NCBI GenBank assembly: GCA_963833675.1
Contig: CAWHYW010000035.1
Coordinates: 1-64,000 of the forward strand
DNA from: DASQDN01 sp963833675
GTDB lineage: Bacteria; Acidobacteriota; Terriglobia; Bryobacterales; Bryobacteraceae
Length of the DNA stretch: 64,000 nucleotides
Direction of reading: 5' to 3'
The translations under genes and the position numbers were made by a program. Of the stretch, positions 37,141 through 47,363 are shown piece by piece (the stretch's first letter is position 1; every line of letters starts with the position of its first letter). A model generated the notes under the pieces. The model did no database searches, was not told the DNA's origin, and saw nothing but the letters and a program-made list of their open reading frames with translations.

Positions 37141-38649
37141 ATGTTCTCCAAAAAACTAGCGCTGCTTGTGCTGGCGGCGGCTCCTTTTTTGCTCAACGGC
37201 CAGAACTTGAAGGAGTTTGAAAAGCATGTCTCGGAATTTACCCTTCCGAACGGAATGCATTGGATCGTCTATGAACGGCACGAAGCTCCCGTCGTCGCTT
37301 TCAACGCCCTCGTCAATGCCGGGGCCGTGGATGACCCTGCCGGTGAAAGCAGCATGGCTCACATGTTTGAACACATGATCGGGAAGGGAACTACGACCGT
37401 AGGGACTACGAACTGGCCGGCAGAGCAGAAAGCGCTGCAAAGAGTAGAGCAAGTCTACGACCGGCTTGAGGACGAGCGGAACAAAGGCAGCAAAGCCGAT
37501 CCGCGGCGCCTGAAGCAACTCGAAGCCGAACTCAAGGACGCGATCGACACGGCGGACAGCTACGTAGTTCCAAATGAGTTTACCCGCGTAGTGGAGGAAC
37601 AGGGCGGCGTCGGATTCAACGCGAGCACTGCGCAAGACTACACGAGTTACTTCTACAGCTTGCCGTCCAACAAGACGGAATTGTGGTTCGACCTGACATC
37701 CGAATGGTTCAAGCGGCCGGTCTTTCGTGAATTCTATAAAGAGCGTGACGTGGTGCGGGAAGAGCGCCGTATGCGCGTAGAATCCAGCACCCAAGGCAAG
37801 CTCATGGAACTGCTGACGGCGACCTCGTTCATGGCGCATCCTTATCGCAATCTGATTGGCTGGGCGAGCGAGATCGAGCAGTTGCGGGCGAAAGAGGCGG
37901 AGGCGTTTTATCAGAAATACTACGCTCCCGGAAACTTAACCATGGCGGTGGTGGGAGATGTGAAGCCAGCGGAGATTCGGCGGCTGGCGGAAAAGTACTT
38001 CGGCCCCATCCCGGCCCGTCCGATGCCGCCGCCGGTTTCTATCGAGGAACCGAAGCAGGAAGGAGAGAAGCGCGCCCTGTTGCAGACAGCCAGTCAGCCG
38101 TTTCTGTTGATGGGCTACAAGCGACCGAATCAGACTCATGCCGATGATCCTGTCTTCGACGTGATCGCCGGTATCTTGTCGAGCGGCCGAACCGGCCTGC
38201 TCTACAAAGATCTCGTTCGAGACAAGCGAATTGCTCTCGGCGCGCAAGCCGATGCCACATTCCCTTCCGGCAAATACGGCAACTTGTTCGTCCTTTTCGA
38301 CGTGCCCCAGGCGGGGCACTCCATCGAGGAGAACGAAAAGGCGATCTTCGACCTGCTGGATAGGCTGAAGCGCGAAAAAGTTGATGACGCTACCTTGCAA
38401 CGGGTGAAAACGAAGATTCGGGCGGGTTTGATTCGTCAGCTCGACAGCAACACCGGTCTTGCGGCACAGTTGCCGTTTTATTCGGTGATGTACGGAAATT
38501 GGCGCGTGATGTTTACGGGGCTCAAGGATATCGAGAAGGTAACTGCCGACGATGTGCAGCGAGTGGCGAAGCAGTACTTCACCGATGAAAATCGTACGGC
38601 GGTCTACACGACGAAACCGACGAACTCCGCGCAGGAGGCTTCCAAGTGA
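37141..38649 (+). CDS. Secreted M16-family zinc metallopeptidase
   Basis: 502-residue periplasmic pitrilysin-type peptidase. Signal peptide MFSKKLALLVLAAAPFLLNG. The inverted zinc motif HxxEH is present as H74-MF-E77-H78 (AHMFEHMIGKG), which makes it the catalytic member of the pair. C-terminal M16_C domain with YKKxYxPxN-like YQKYYAPGNLTMAVVGDVKP. AGGAG-type ribosome site (CCAGGAG) upstream of the ATG at 37141. The following M16 gene starts at 38646, overlapping by 4 bases, so the two are coupled and likely form a heterodimer, as known for bacterial M16 pairs. Intact. Confidence 0.92.
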   Translation: MFSKKLALLVLAAAPFLLNGQNLKEFEKHVSEFTLPNGMHWIVYERHEAPVVAFNALVNAGAVDDPAGESSMAHMFEHMIGKGTTTVGTTNWPAEQKALQRVEQVYDRLEDERNKGSKADPRRLKQLEAELKDAIDTADSYVVPNEFTRVVEEQGGVGFNASTAQDYTSYFYSLPSNKTELWFDLTSEWFKRPVFREFYKERDVVREERRMRVESSTQGKLMELLTATSFMAHPYRNLIGWASEIEQLRAKEAEAFYQKYYAPGNLTMAVVGDVKPAEIRRLAEKYFGPIPARPMPPPVSIEEPKQEGEKRALLQTASQPFLLMGYKRPNQTHADDPVFDVIAGILSSGRTGLLYKDLVRDKRIALGAQADATFPSGKYGNLFVLFDVPQAGHSIEENEKAIFDLLDRLKREKVDDATLQRVKTKIRAGLIRQLDSNTGLAAQLPFYSVMYGNWRVMFTGLKDIEKVTADDVQRVAKQYFTDENRTAVYTTKPTNSAQEASK

Positions 38650-40814
38650 AATTCACGTTGTGCGCTTTTTTGACAACAGCTGTCGTCTTGGCTCAGCAAT
38701 CCGCTCCGGCTCCGGCAGTCGCGCAGCCCAAGGCCCCGGCCAAGGCTCAAGTGTCGGCGACCGTAACGGTTCCCTCTTACAAGTCGCTTAAGTTCGGCCC
38801 CTCTCCACAAGTCAAGATCCCGGAGATTCCGAGTTTCACGCTCGCGAACGGCATGCGCGTCTATCTGCTCGAGAATCACGAACTGCCTCTCGTGAGCGGC
38901 TTCGCGCTGGTCCGCACTGGAAATCTTTTCGATCCGAAAGATAAGATCGGCCTTGCGGAGGTCACCGGGCATGTCATGCGGACCGGTGGCACAAAATCCA
39001 AGACAAGTGAACAACTCGATGAGCAACTGGAGAATATGGCTGCTTCTGTCGAGGCGAGCATCGGAGAATCGAGCGGACGCGTAGGCTTTAGCGCCTTGAA
39101 AGAAAATACCGATGAAGTGCTCGCCGTTTTTCAGGATGTCCTGATGAACCCTGAGTTTCGCCAGGACAAGATGGACCTGGTGAAGTCACAGATCAAGAGC
39201 GGAATTTCACGGCGTAATGATGAGCCGGGCGAGATTCTCAGCCGTTCATTCGCCGAGGTTGTGTATGGCCGCGACAATCCGTATGCGTGGCGGATGGAAT
39301 ATGCTCACATCGACAATATTCATCGCGAAGACCTGATCGCGTTCTACAAGCGCTATTTCTTTCCTTCGAACATTATCCTTGCGGTGCAGGGTGACTTCGT
39401 CACCGCGGAGATGCGCGCAAAGCTCGAAAAACTGTTCGACGGCTGGACTGTCAAACAGGACGCTGTACCGCCATTTCCGCCGGTGACTGCGAAACCTGCG
39501 CCGGTGTATACCTGGCGCCGAAACAGGATGTGACCCAGACATCGTTTGCTCTAGGACATCTAGGCGGAGAATTGCGCGATCCCAATTTTCCGGCACTATC
39601 GGTGATGTCTGACATTCTTGGTGGCAGCTTTTCCGGACGGCTTTTCAAGAACGTTCGCACCAAGCTCGGTTTGGCTTATTCGATGAGCGGCGGATGGGGC
39701 GCGACTTTCGATCATCCTGGTTTATTCGAGGTGAGCGGGAGCACGAAGTCGTCTTCGACAGTGGATACGATTCAGGCTGCACTCGCGGAAGTGAACAAAA
39801 TGCGAACTTCAGAAGTGACCGATCAGGAACTCGACACCGCCAAGCAGAGTGTGCTGAACAGTTTTGTGTTTTTCTTCGATAGCCCAAGCAAGACGCTTAG
39901 CCGCGTGGTGACATACGAATATTACGGTTATCCAAAGGACTTCATCTTCCAGTATCAAAAAGGAGTGCAGGCTGTGACGAAGGCGGACGTATTGCGCGTC
40001 GCGAAACAATATCTGAAGCCTGAGAATATCTCTATCGTGGCTGGTCGGGAAGCCATCTGATTTCGTCAAGCCGCTCACTACACTCGGCCCGGTGAAAGAA
40101 ATAGACCTCAGTATTCCGGAACCCGGCGGGAAGCCGGCCGCGGCCACGAAGTCCGACAGCGCCAGCCTGGAGCAAGGGACGAAAACTCTTCAGAGCGAGC
40201 GCAGCAGGCTGCCGGTGGAGCGGATAAGCTCGCAGCCATCAAAGATTACACGCAGTCCGTACAAGCCTCGATCAATACTCCGCAAGGATCGATGCAGGCG
40301 AAGCAGACGAATCAGTGGACGAAGGCGGGCGCCATACCGTCAGAGTCAGGAACTCCCGTTTGGAAAAGTCGTGGCATTCTATGATGGCAAATCGAATTGG
40401 CTTGCTAGCCCGCAAGGGGCCATGGAAATGCCTCCTCCAGGTGCTGCGTCAGATCGCAGGGTGAAAAGATGCGCAGCTTTGTCGAGTTAATGCTGGCGGA
40501 TAAGAACCCGAATCGTGACTGTGAACGCGGTTGCTGACGACGCAGTGGAGATCGCGCCGAAACAGGGAGAACCTGTGCGAGTAGAGTTCGACCCCGCGAC
40601 GGGTCTTCCGGCGAGGTACAAATATCAATCTATGGGGATGCAGGGTCCCAGCAGCGTAGTCTCCAGTCTCAGCGACTGGCGAGAAGTGAGCGGATTCGGC
40701 TCCCATACAAGCTCGTCGTTGAGCAGGGCGGCAAAAAGTTCGCCGAAGCTACCGTTTCCGAATGGAAGCTGAATGGCGGTTTGACCGCCGGAGGAGTTAA
40801 GCAAGAAGCCATGA
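38646..40814 (+). CDS. Inactive-type M16 protein with C-terminal lipoprotein-sorting-like domain, many frameshifts
   Basis: Partner of the preceding peptidase. Signal peptide MKFTLCAFLTTAVVLAQQ. M16 core VRTGNLFDPKDKIGLAEVTG then HVMRTGGTKS: the HxxEH ligands are absent, as in the non-catalytic subunit of M16 pairs. A shift near 39510 continues LAPKQDVTQTSFALGHLGGE and YYGYPKDFIFQYQKGVQAVT; others near 40050, 40200, 40350, 40460, 40710 and 40795 follow. The last 200 residues (AAGGADKLAAIKDYTQSVQ, VVAFYDGKSNWLASPQGAME, VRVEFDPATGLPARYKYQS, QGGKKFAEATVSEWKLNGG, ending ELSKKP) match an outer-membrane lipoprotein-sorting-like domain seen fused to acidobacterial M16 proteins. The stop overlaps the next ATG (ATGA). 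Confidence 0.8.
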
Positions 40815-41600
40815 GAGCAGCTCTATTGGTTGTGTGCGCATCGCTCGCGTTGGGGCGCCGAGACAAAACAGGAGCGCGGAAAGCGCGTCATTGATGAAGC
40901 GGTCGCGGCGCTTAGGGCGGCGATAAGTTCCTGACGATGCAGGACCGCGTAGAAAGCGGACGCGCCTACTCGTTTTACCGCGACCGGCTCACCGGTTTAT
41001 CAGTCGCAAAAATCTACACGCGGTACTCTGGATAAGCCTACTGCCAAAGGCATCGCGGAACGCGAACGGCAGACGTTCGGTAAGGATGAGGATTACTACG
41101 TCCTCTTCACCGACAACAACGGATACATGGTTACGTTTCGCGGCGCGAGGCCGATGCCTACGGAGCGTTATACCCGTTGGGTGGAAACAACGCGAAGAAA
41201 CATCTTCTACATCCTGCGGAATCGCCTGAAAGAGCCGGGCATGATCTTCGAATCGCAGGGCGCTCATGTCTGGGAGAATACGCCGGTCGAGATCGTCGAC
41301 ATCATCGACGCCGACAACAATGTGGTGACGGTCTATTTCCACAAGCGACAAAGCTGCCGTCTGCGGCAATACTCCGTGCGCCGCGACCCGAAAACCAAAG
41401 AGAAAACTGAAGACGTTTCGCTATTTTCGAAGTTCCGTGATGTCGGAGGAGGAGTGCAGTGGCCGTTCAACATCATGACCGAACGCAACGGAGAAAAGAT
41501 TTTCGAGATATTCTCGGATTCGGTTGCGTCAACCAAGGACTGTACGGACAATCTGTTTACGCTGTCCTCTACCGAGAAGGTCTTCCCGCCGGAGAAATAA
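40811..41600 (+). CDS. Secreted outer-membrane lipoprotein-sorting-like protein, frameshifted
   Basis: ATG at 40811 overlaps the preceding stop. Signal peptide MRAALLVVCASLALG; then, with shifts near 40855, 40915 and 41030, AETKQERGKRVIDEAVAALG, FLTMQDRVESGRAYSFYRDR, LTGLSVAKIYTRYSG, and an intact final frame from about 41040 (FGKDEDYYVLFTDNNGYMVT, VWENTPVEIVDIIDADNNVV, VQWPFNIMTERNGEKIFEIF) to 41600. The A.GG...L....RV..GR opening is typical of LolA/LppX-fold proteins in this phylum. Probably works with the two M16 proteins at the cell envelope; the specific job is unknown. Confidence 0.72.
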
Positions 41601-42842
41601 CTATTCGTAACGCAGGGCGACCACCGGATCGAGTCGAGCTGCCTTGTTTGCCGGCCAGATTCCAAAGAAGAGTCCGACACCTACGGATACCGCGACGCCG
41701 AGCGCCGCGGCCCACAGCGGGACATGTGTGGTCAGCGTAGGAAACACTACGCGTGCAATGACCGAGATAGTCCATCCGAACGCCATCCCCAAGTAGCCCG
41801 CCGATCAGGGTCAGGGTCGCCGCCTCCGTCAGAAACTGAAGAACGATATCGAAGCGCGTCGTCGCCGATCGCTTTCCGAATGCCGATCTCACGCGTGCGT
41901 TCCGTCACGAAACCAGCATGATATTCATGACGCCGATCCCTCCAACCAGAGCCCGATTGAGCTCATTACGATCATGACCAGCGCGACCATGGCCGTGACG
42001 CTGTGAAACTGCTCCACTAACTGTTCGGCCGTAGAGATCCAAAATTATCAGGGTCGGTGTACTTCACGCGTCGTTCCTGGCGAAGCACAAGGCTGACTTC
42101 ATCGGTCGCCTTGCGCGAGCAGGCCGTCTTTTGCAGTGACGAAAATCATGTGTTCGCGCGCGCTGGGAAACATCTTCCGCATTGTGAAGTAGGGGAAGAG
42201 AACTCGTAAGTCGTCGTTGCCCGGCATTGACGCCGCAGGACGTTTCATGACGCCCAACACCTCCGCCTGTTTGCCGTTTACGTCGATCCATTTGCCGTGG
42301 GATCGATATTCGGAAACAGATTACTGCAACATCTTCGCCGATGACGACAACCGGGAGACGGTGCTGGCTCTCAAGATCAGTGAAGAACCGTCCGTATAGC
42401 ATCTCGGTTCCGTTGGCGGCATATCCTTCTTCGGTGCCGCCCATCTGGATGCGATACACCTCATTTCCCATATAGCGGGCACGGCTCGGGACCGCGATTC
42501 CACTCCGGAAGCAGATAGGGACTCGCATGCTCAACAGAAGGACAGCGTTCCCGGATTGCGATGCGCATTTTCGAGAGTCAGCGGCTTGCGCCTCGCTTCT
42601 TCCGGTGTAAGCCGGCCCGTGCGCAGAATGCCGCGGAACTTAAACACGATCAGGGTATCCGGGCCGAAACTGCGGAGAATATCCGTGATCGCCCCATCTA
42701 AGCCAGCAATAATCGAACCGACACCGATGATGGTGCCGGTCCCGATGATGACGCCGAGAACCGTCAGGAATGCTCGCAGTTTGGATTCCCGGATGCTGTC
42801 AAGCGCAAGCTGCACGCCGGACAACCAGCTAACCCAGCGCAT
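41601..42842 (-). pseudogene. MacB/FtsX-type ABC permease, heavily frameshifted
   Basis: Paralogue of the intact permease upstream. N-terminus SWLSGVQLALDSIRESKLRA then FLTVLGVIIGTGTIIGVGSI (first membrane helix), periplasmic MacB_PCD pieces (YMGNEVYRIQMGGTEEGYAA, VVVIGEDV) and C-terminus LWAAALGVAVSVGVGLFFGI then WPANKAARLDPVVALRYE. At least five shifts are needed between about 42540 and 41800. Whether broken in nature or only in this sequence is unclear; the adjacent intact copy uses the same ending. Start at 42842 directly follows the stop of the upstream gene (42843). Confidence 0.82.
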
Positions 42843-44081
42843 CTATTCGTACCTCAATGCGTCGATGGGATCGAGTTTCGCGGCGCGCCGCGCGGGGTAG
42901 ATCCCGAAAAACAGGCCAACGAGAGTGGATAAACCGACGCCGATGATGACAGCCTTTGCGGGAACAACCATCGGTACGGGTGTGAGATTGCGAACGAGCA
43001 CCGCAACTACCCAGGCGATGAGGACACCGAGCAGCCCACCGATCCCGGCCAATGTAGACGATTCGACCAGAAACTGATTCAGAATGTCGCCTTGTCTAGC
43101 TCCCACAGCCTTGCGGATGCCGATCTCGTGGGTTCGTTCCGTAACAACGGCCAGCATGATATTCATGATGACCACTCCTCCCACCACCAGGAATACCGAG
43201 ACCACGGCAATCGCAGTTGCGGCAATGGCGCCGGTCAGCTTTTCCCAGAACTGCTGGAGGGACTCGGAGGCCGCCATGCCAAACGTGTCCTCCTGGTTCG
43301 GACGCAGGTGCCGGTACGCTCGGATCAGGGAGCGCACTTCGTCTTGCGCTGCGTACAGGTGGCTCTGATCCAGGGCCACGGCATTATATCCCAACCCTTT
43401 GCGTCCGCCGTACATTTTGAAGAAAGTCTCTGCCGGAATCGTTACGAAGTTGTCACGGGAATCGCCGAATACCGCGCCCTGCGCCTTTGCGACTCCGACG
43501 ACTTGGAAGGGTCTGCCATCGATTTCGATCTGCTTGCCGACAGCGTCCACGTTCGGGAAGAACTCCTGTTTCAAATCGTTCCCGATGAAGGCGACGGATA
43601 ATCGCCTGCTCTCGTCGTTCTCGTTGATGAATCGGCCGCTTACGATCTGGACATTCGAGATCACAGCCATATTCGGTGTGAGACCCATGCACTGAATCCA
43701 GTCGAGCGATTGCTGTCCGTGCTTGACTTGGACGGCTCGAAACGCTTCCATCCCGAATTCCCGGACGAGCTTGGCATTCGACTTCACGAACTCATACTCT
43801 TCACGGCTCATCTCTGGATTACGGCGGTTTGCCTCCATATACTTCTTCGCATCGAAGTTGCCGATCATGATGATCCTTCGGACGCGAAAGCCTTCCGATC
43901 CCATATCCGAGACTTGTTGCGCGATGTAGAGGTTCATCCCCTCGATGACCGACATCACCGCTATGAGAGTGGTGGTGGCAAGGATGATACCGAGAAGAGT
44001 GAGGAAGCTTCGCAGCTTGCTCGAGCGCAGGGAACTGATGGCAACCGCAGCCGATTCGAAGAATGAGGCCCGCGATGTCAT
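42843..44081 (-). CDS. MacB/FtsX-type ABC transporter permease
   Basis: 412 residues, intact. N-terminal membrane helix in ISSLRSSKLRSFLTLLGIIL, a MacB_PCD periplasmic domain, and a C-terminal FtsX domain of three helices containing ERTHEIGIRKAVGARQGDIL and GLFFGIYPARRAAKLDPIDA. This is the permease half of MacB-like transporters, which drive export or mechanotransmission across the envelope when paired with an ATPase; no ATPase or membrane-fusion gene is adjacent here. Runs in a tight four-gene series (hydrolase at 44082, this gene, second permease) with zero-base spacing, indicating one operon. Confidence 0.92.
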   Translation of the reverse strand: MTSRASFFESAAVAISSLRSSKLRSFLTLLGIILATTTLIAVMSVIEGMNLYIAQQVSDMGSEGFRVRRIIMIGNFDAKKYMEANRRNPEMSREEYEFVKSNAKLVREFGMEAFRAVQVKHGQQSLDWIQCMGLTPNMAVISNVQIVSGRFINENDESRRLSVAFIGNDLKQEFFPNVDAVGKQIEIDGRPFQVVGVAKAQGAVFGDSRDNFVTIPAETFFKMYGGRKGLGYNAVALDQSHLYAAQDEVRSLIRAYRHLRPNQEDTFGMAASESLQQFWEKLTGAIAATAIAVVSVFLVVGGVVIMNIMLAVVTERTHEIGIRKAVGARQGDILNQFLVESSTLAGIGGLLGVLIAWVVAVLVRNLTPVPMVVPAKAVIIGVGLSTLVGLFFGIYPARRAAKLDPIDALRYE

Positions 44082-45071
44082 CTAAGTAGAAGAAACGAGA
44101 GCGGCTCGTTCTTTGTTCCGGATTTCCTCAATCCAGAGTAAAACCACTCGATCCACCCAGAACCGCGGCTTCCGGTTCGAAATGAACCCAAGATGTCCGC
44201 CATGTTCCGAGGCGACCAAAGTGATATTAGGGTTCTCGTGTATGGCCGGATGTTCGAAGATCTCAAAAGGAATTAACGGATCGTCCTTGGCCTGGATTAA
44301 CAATGAAGGGATTTGGATTCGACTCAGATATTGATTTGACGATTGTGTTGCGTAGTAATTGTCGGCAGTGCCGAAGCCGAATGATGGCGCTGTGATCTTA
44401 TCGTCAAATTCATACACCGTCTTGCACTTGGCAAGAAGAGCTATATCGTAGAGGCCCGGCAGACTCTCTGCCCGCCGCCGGATACGCTGCTTTAGGCGGT
44501 TTACGAACCGCGATTCGTAGATCCAGTTCTCCCGGCGCGACATTTTGCGGACCGAGGCGGCGAGATCGATCGGGGTCGAGATAGCGATAACGGCGTCTAA
44601 AAGTCCGTGCGCGCAGTCGCCGAGCTCGCCGGCGAGTTTGAGCGCGACATTGCCGCCCAGGCTGAAACCGATCAGGTAGACAGGCCGGTTGTGTTGGCGT
44701 CGAATCTGGCGAACCAGGCTGAGCGTATCGGTCGTAAGCCCGGCGTGGTACATGGTTTTGCAGAGCGACTCGGTTCCACCGCAGCTACGCATGTTCGCTC
44801 GATGAACAGCGAAATGGTTCTCCAGCAAAAGCTGAGACATACTGCGGATGTAACCGGCATCGCTCGAGCCCTCAAGCCCGTGAACCATGAGGATCTCACC
44901 ATGCGCTTCACCAGGTGGCCTCTGTTCATGAACTAGAACCTGAGCTTCCGGATCGGTGCGGTACAGCCGTTCCGCTATCGGAAAGTGAACTGTATCCAGC
45001 CGCCGCCGTGCGAAGTTCGCGAGAATCGTAAGGACATGAGGGTTACGAACTAATGGATAAAACGGGAGCAA
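44082..45071 (-). CDS. YheT-family alpha/beta hydrolase
   Basis: 329 residues. Opening HVLTILANFARRRLDTVHFP, oxyanion region LMVHGLEGSSDAGYIRSMSQ, nucleophile Ser137 in LIGFSLGGNVAL, Asp in AKDDPLIPFEIF and catalytic His in SEHGGHLGFI, which together define the YheT/ABHD1-3 group of esterase-like hydrolases. Substrate unknown; family members act on lipids or esters. First gene of the hydrolase-permease-permease operon; ends where the permease begins. Intact. Confidence 0.92.
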   Translation of the reverse strand: MLPFYPLVRNPHVLTILANFARRRLDTVHFPIAERLYRTDPEAQVLVHEQRPPGEAHGEILMVHGLEGSSDAGYIRSMSQLLLENHFAVHRANMRSCGGTESLCKTMYHAGLTTDTLSLVRQIRRQHNRPVYLIGFSLGGNVALKLAGELGDCAHGLLDAVIAISTPIDLAASVRKMSRRENWIYESRFVNRLKQRIRRRAESLPGLYDIALLAKCKTVYEFDDKITAPSFGFGTADNYYATQSSNQYLSRIQIPSLLIQAKDDPLIPFEIFEHPAIHENPNITLVASEHGGHLGFISNRKPRFWVDRVVLLWIEEIRNKERAALVSST

Positions 45072-45079
45072 GTCCCATT

Positions 45080-45817
45080 TTACGTTTCCGCTCCGACCAC
45101 CGCCTCTGACTTCCGACTGAGATCTTCCGCCAAAATGATCGCTTCTGCCAGATCCTTCATCGGACGGCGAAGACGGCGGCTCTCATTTCGCAAGCGCAGG
45201 TAAGCCTCCTCTTCGGTGAGCTTGTAACGGTGCTGTAATATGCCTTTGGCCCGCTCCACCAACTTGCGCGTCTCCAACTGGCGCTTCATTTCCTGCGTTT
45301 CTTCCAGCAACCGCGCATTCTCTTCAGCTAAAACACCGCGAGCGATCGCCCCGCCCATCTGCTCGCCGATGAACGTGACCAGACCGATTTCATTCGGCAG
45401 GTGATGGTGCGGCTCGCGATGATGTACGTTGATAACGCCAATAATGTCACCACCGCTGACCAAGGGTACCGATAGGAATGCTTCATAAGTATCCTCGACG
45501 AGCGCCTGAAAGCGTTTGAAGCGCATATCAGCCGATGCATTCGACGGGAGTGCGACAACGGATTTGTGTTCGGCCACCCAGCCAGTTACGCCTTCGCCCA
45601 TTTTCATGCGAAGCATTCCGAGATCGGCGGCATGCGGAACCTGGGATGCGCGCAATACGATCTCATTTGTTTCCGTCTCGATCAAATATACGAGACACGC
45701 GTCACATTGTGTAACTTGGACGGTGAGGCCGATAATCTCCCCGAGCATTTCATCCAGAGAACGCTCCGAGCTGACTATGCTGCTCACGCGATGAAGAAGA
45801 TTAACCTGTGGTTCCAT
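45080..45817 (-). CDS. GAF-ANTAR domain regulator
   Basis: 245 residues. GAF domain at about 15-165 (LDEMLGEIIGLTVQVTQCDA, LRMKMGEGVTGWVAEHKSVV, FLSVPLVSGGDIIGVINVHH), a coiled linker, and a C-terminal ANTAR domain at about 180-235 (RKLVERAKGILQHRYKLTEE, EAYLRLRNESRRLRRPMKDL). ANTAR proteins bind paired RNA hairpins and prevent transcription termination, with the GAF domain sensing a small ligand or redox state. The target transcripts are unknown; no dual-hairpin leader was recognised near. Intact. Lies 8 bp upstream of the YheT gene, so it may be the promoter-proximal gene of that operon. Confidence 0.92.
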   Translation of the reverse strand: MEPQVNLLHRVSSIVSSERSLDEMLGEIIGLTVQVTQCDACLVYLIETETNEIVLRASQVPHAADLGMLRMKMGEGVTGWVAEHKSVVALPSNASADMRFKRFQALVEDTYEAFLSVPLVSGGDIIGVINVHHREPHHHLPNEIGLVTFIGEQMGGAIARGVLAEENARLLEETQEMKRQLETRKLVERAKGILQHRYKLTEEEAYLRLRNESRRLRRPMKDLAEAIILAEDLSRKSEAVVGAET

Positions 45818-45923
45818 AGCACCTAGACACTTCCAGCGTAGACGGGGTGGGTGTTGCGGTCCAATCGAAACTTCTTATAGCACCCATGCCGAGGTAGTAC
45901 CTGCGACAATATTGGGAACAGGC

Positions 45924-47363
45924 ATGACTAAGTTGTTGGCGTTGCTGCTGATCTGGCACGCCGCGTCGGAAGCGGAAGAACGCTGGGTCAGGCTGGAGTC
46001 GCCGGATTTCGAAGTGATGACGAACGCAGGCGCCGGCATCGGACGCGACGTCCTACGCCGTTTCGAGCAGATCCGGCACGTGTTCGAATCCCGGACCGGG
46101 CGGGGCAGTCTTACTCCGCTCCCGGTGCGTGTCTTCGTTTTTCGCAACGAGCCGGCATTTCATCAATACCAGGTAAATCCAAACTCGGCCGGATATTACC
46201 AGGCCGGTCAAGATCGCGATTACATCGCAATGCACATCAGCGGAGCGGATCTTTATCGCATTATTTACCACGAATATACGCATCTTTTGCTCCGGCATGC
46301 CGGTTATCGGGTGCCCGTCTGGTTCAACGAAGGTACAGCTGAACTGTTTTCGACGGCCGACGTCACAAAATCGGAAGTCCGGGTCGGCGATTTGATTCCG
46401 GCGCATGTTCTAACCCTCCGGGATGACCGAATCCTCGATCTTCCGTCCCTCACGAGCGTCGATCACGACTCGCCGTACTACAACGAGCGAGGAAAGATAG
46501 GGATTTTCTATGCGGAAAGCTGGGCCCTGGTTCACATGTTGAATTTTGCGCCCGAGTATCGAGCAGGACTTGCGAACTTCATCGAAATGATCCTCGGAGG
46601 AGAAGATCCGGTGAGAGCTTTTCAACAAGCCTACGGCAAAGGCCCGGCGGTTATCGTGCAGGATCTCAAGGCTTATCTCCGCAGCTCGCGATTCGAGGGC
46701 GTCCGGTTCCGCGCGTCGAAGTTTGACGTCAGTAAGGTTCCGGCGCAGCCGGTTGAGGAAGTGGAGACCGAATTGGCCTTGGCTGACTTGCTGCTGGCAA
46801 TCGGTAGAGTGGACGACGCCCGTTCGGCATATCGCAAACTGGAGACTGCTTATCCCGATAACCTGGCCGTGCGAATTGCGCTCGGCCAGTTTGCATCTCG
46901 CACCGAGGATTACGTCGCATCGCGTCGCCTGTTCGAAAGCGCGATTGACGCGGGCGCGCGGGAAGCGCAGTTGTTCTACGACTACGCCATGGTGCTGCGG
47001 CAATTGAATCAACCCGAGGCTTTGGTAACCGACAACCTGATGCGAGCAGTCGCCCTGGACGATGGATTCTTCGATGCGCACAATTTTCTTGGCTACCTTC
47101 ACCTTCGAAGCGAACGATATGGGGAGGCAATCCTACATTTAAAGCGCGCGACGGAACTGCAACCCTCAAAAGCTTCGGTTTGGGAAAATCTCGCGATGGC
47201 ATACCATAAGTCCGGCGATAAAGAGAAGGCACGCTCAGCCGCCCGGAGTGGAAGGAAAGTGGCGAGCGGCCCGGAAGAAGCCGCCCGGCTAGATGCCTTG
47301 ATCTATTTGATCGAATCAGACGCGGACAAGATCGTCCGCTGCCGCTTACATAATGAAAGTTGA
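45924..47363 (+). CDS. Secreted DUF1570-type gluzincin with TPR repeats
   Basis: 479 residues from the ATG at 45924 (a TTG at 45912 is less likely). Signal peptide MTKLLALLLIWHAASEA. Mature N-terminus WVRLESPDFEVMTNAG is the family entry. Zinc motif HEYTHLLLRHAG with the third-ligand Glu in VPVWFNEGTAELFS. From about 270 on, TPR units (ALADLLLAIGRVDDARSAYR, LGYLHLRSERYGEAILHLKR, ENLAMAYHKSGDKEKARSAA). Probably an envelope peptidase with a protein-interaction tail; substrate unknown. Overlaps the next gene by 11 bases. Intact. Confidence 0.9.
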   Translation: MTKLLALLLIWHAASEAEERWVRLESPDFEVMTNAGAGIGRDVLRRFEQIRHVFESRTGRGSLTPLPVRVFVFRNEPAFHQYQVNPNSAGYYQAGQDRDYIAMHISGADLYRIIYHEYTHLLLRHAGYRVPVWFNEGTAELFSTADVTKSEVRVGDLIPAHVLTLRDDRILDLPSLTSVDHDSPYYNERGKIGIFYAESWALVHMLNFAPEYRAGLANFIEMILGGEDPVRAFQQAYGKGPAVIVQDLKAYLRSSRFEGVRFRASKFDVSKVPAQPVEEVETELALADLLLAIGRVDDARSAYRKLETAYPDNLAVRIALGQFASRTEDYVASRRLFESAIDAGAREAQLFYDYAMVLRQLNQPEALVTDNLMRAVALDDGFFDAHNFLGYLHLRSERYGEAILHLKRATELQPSKASVWENLAMAYHKSGDKEKARSAARSGRKVASGPEEAARLDALIYLIESDADKIVRCRLHNES

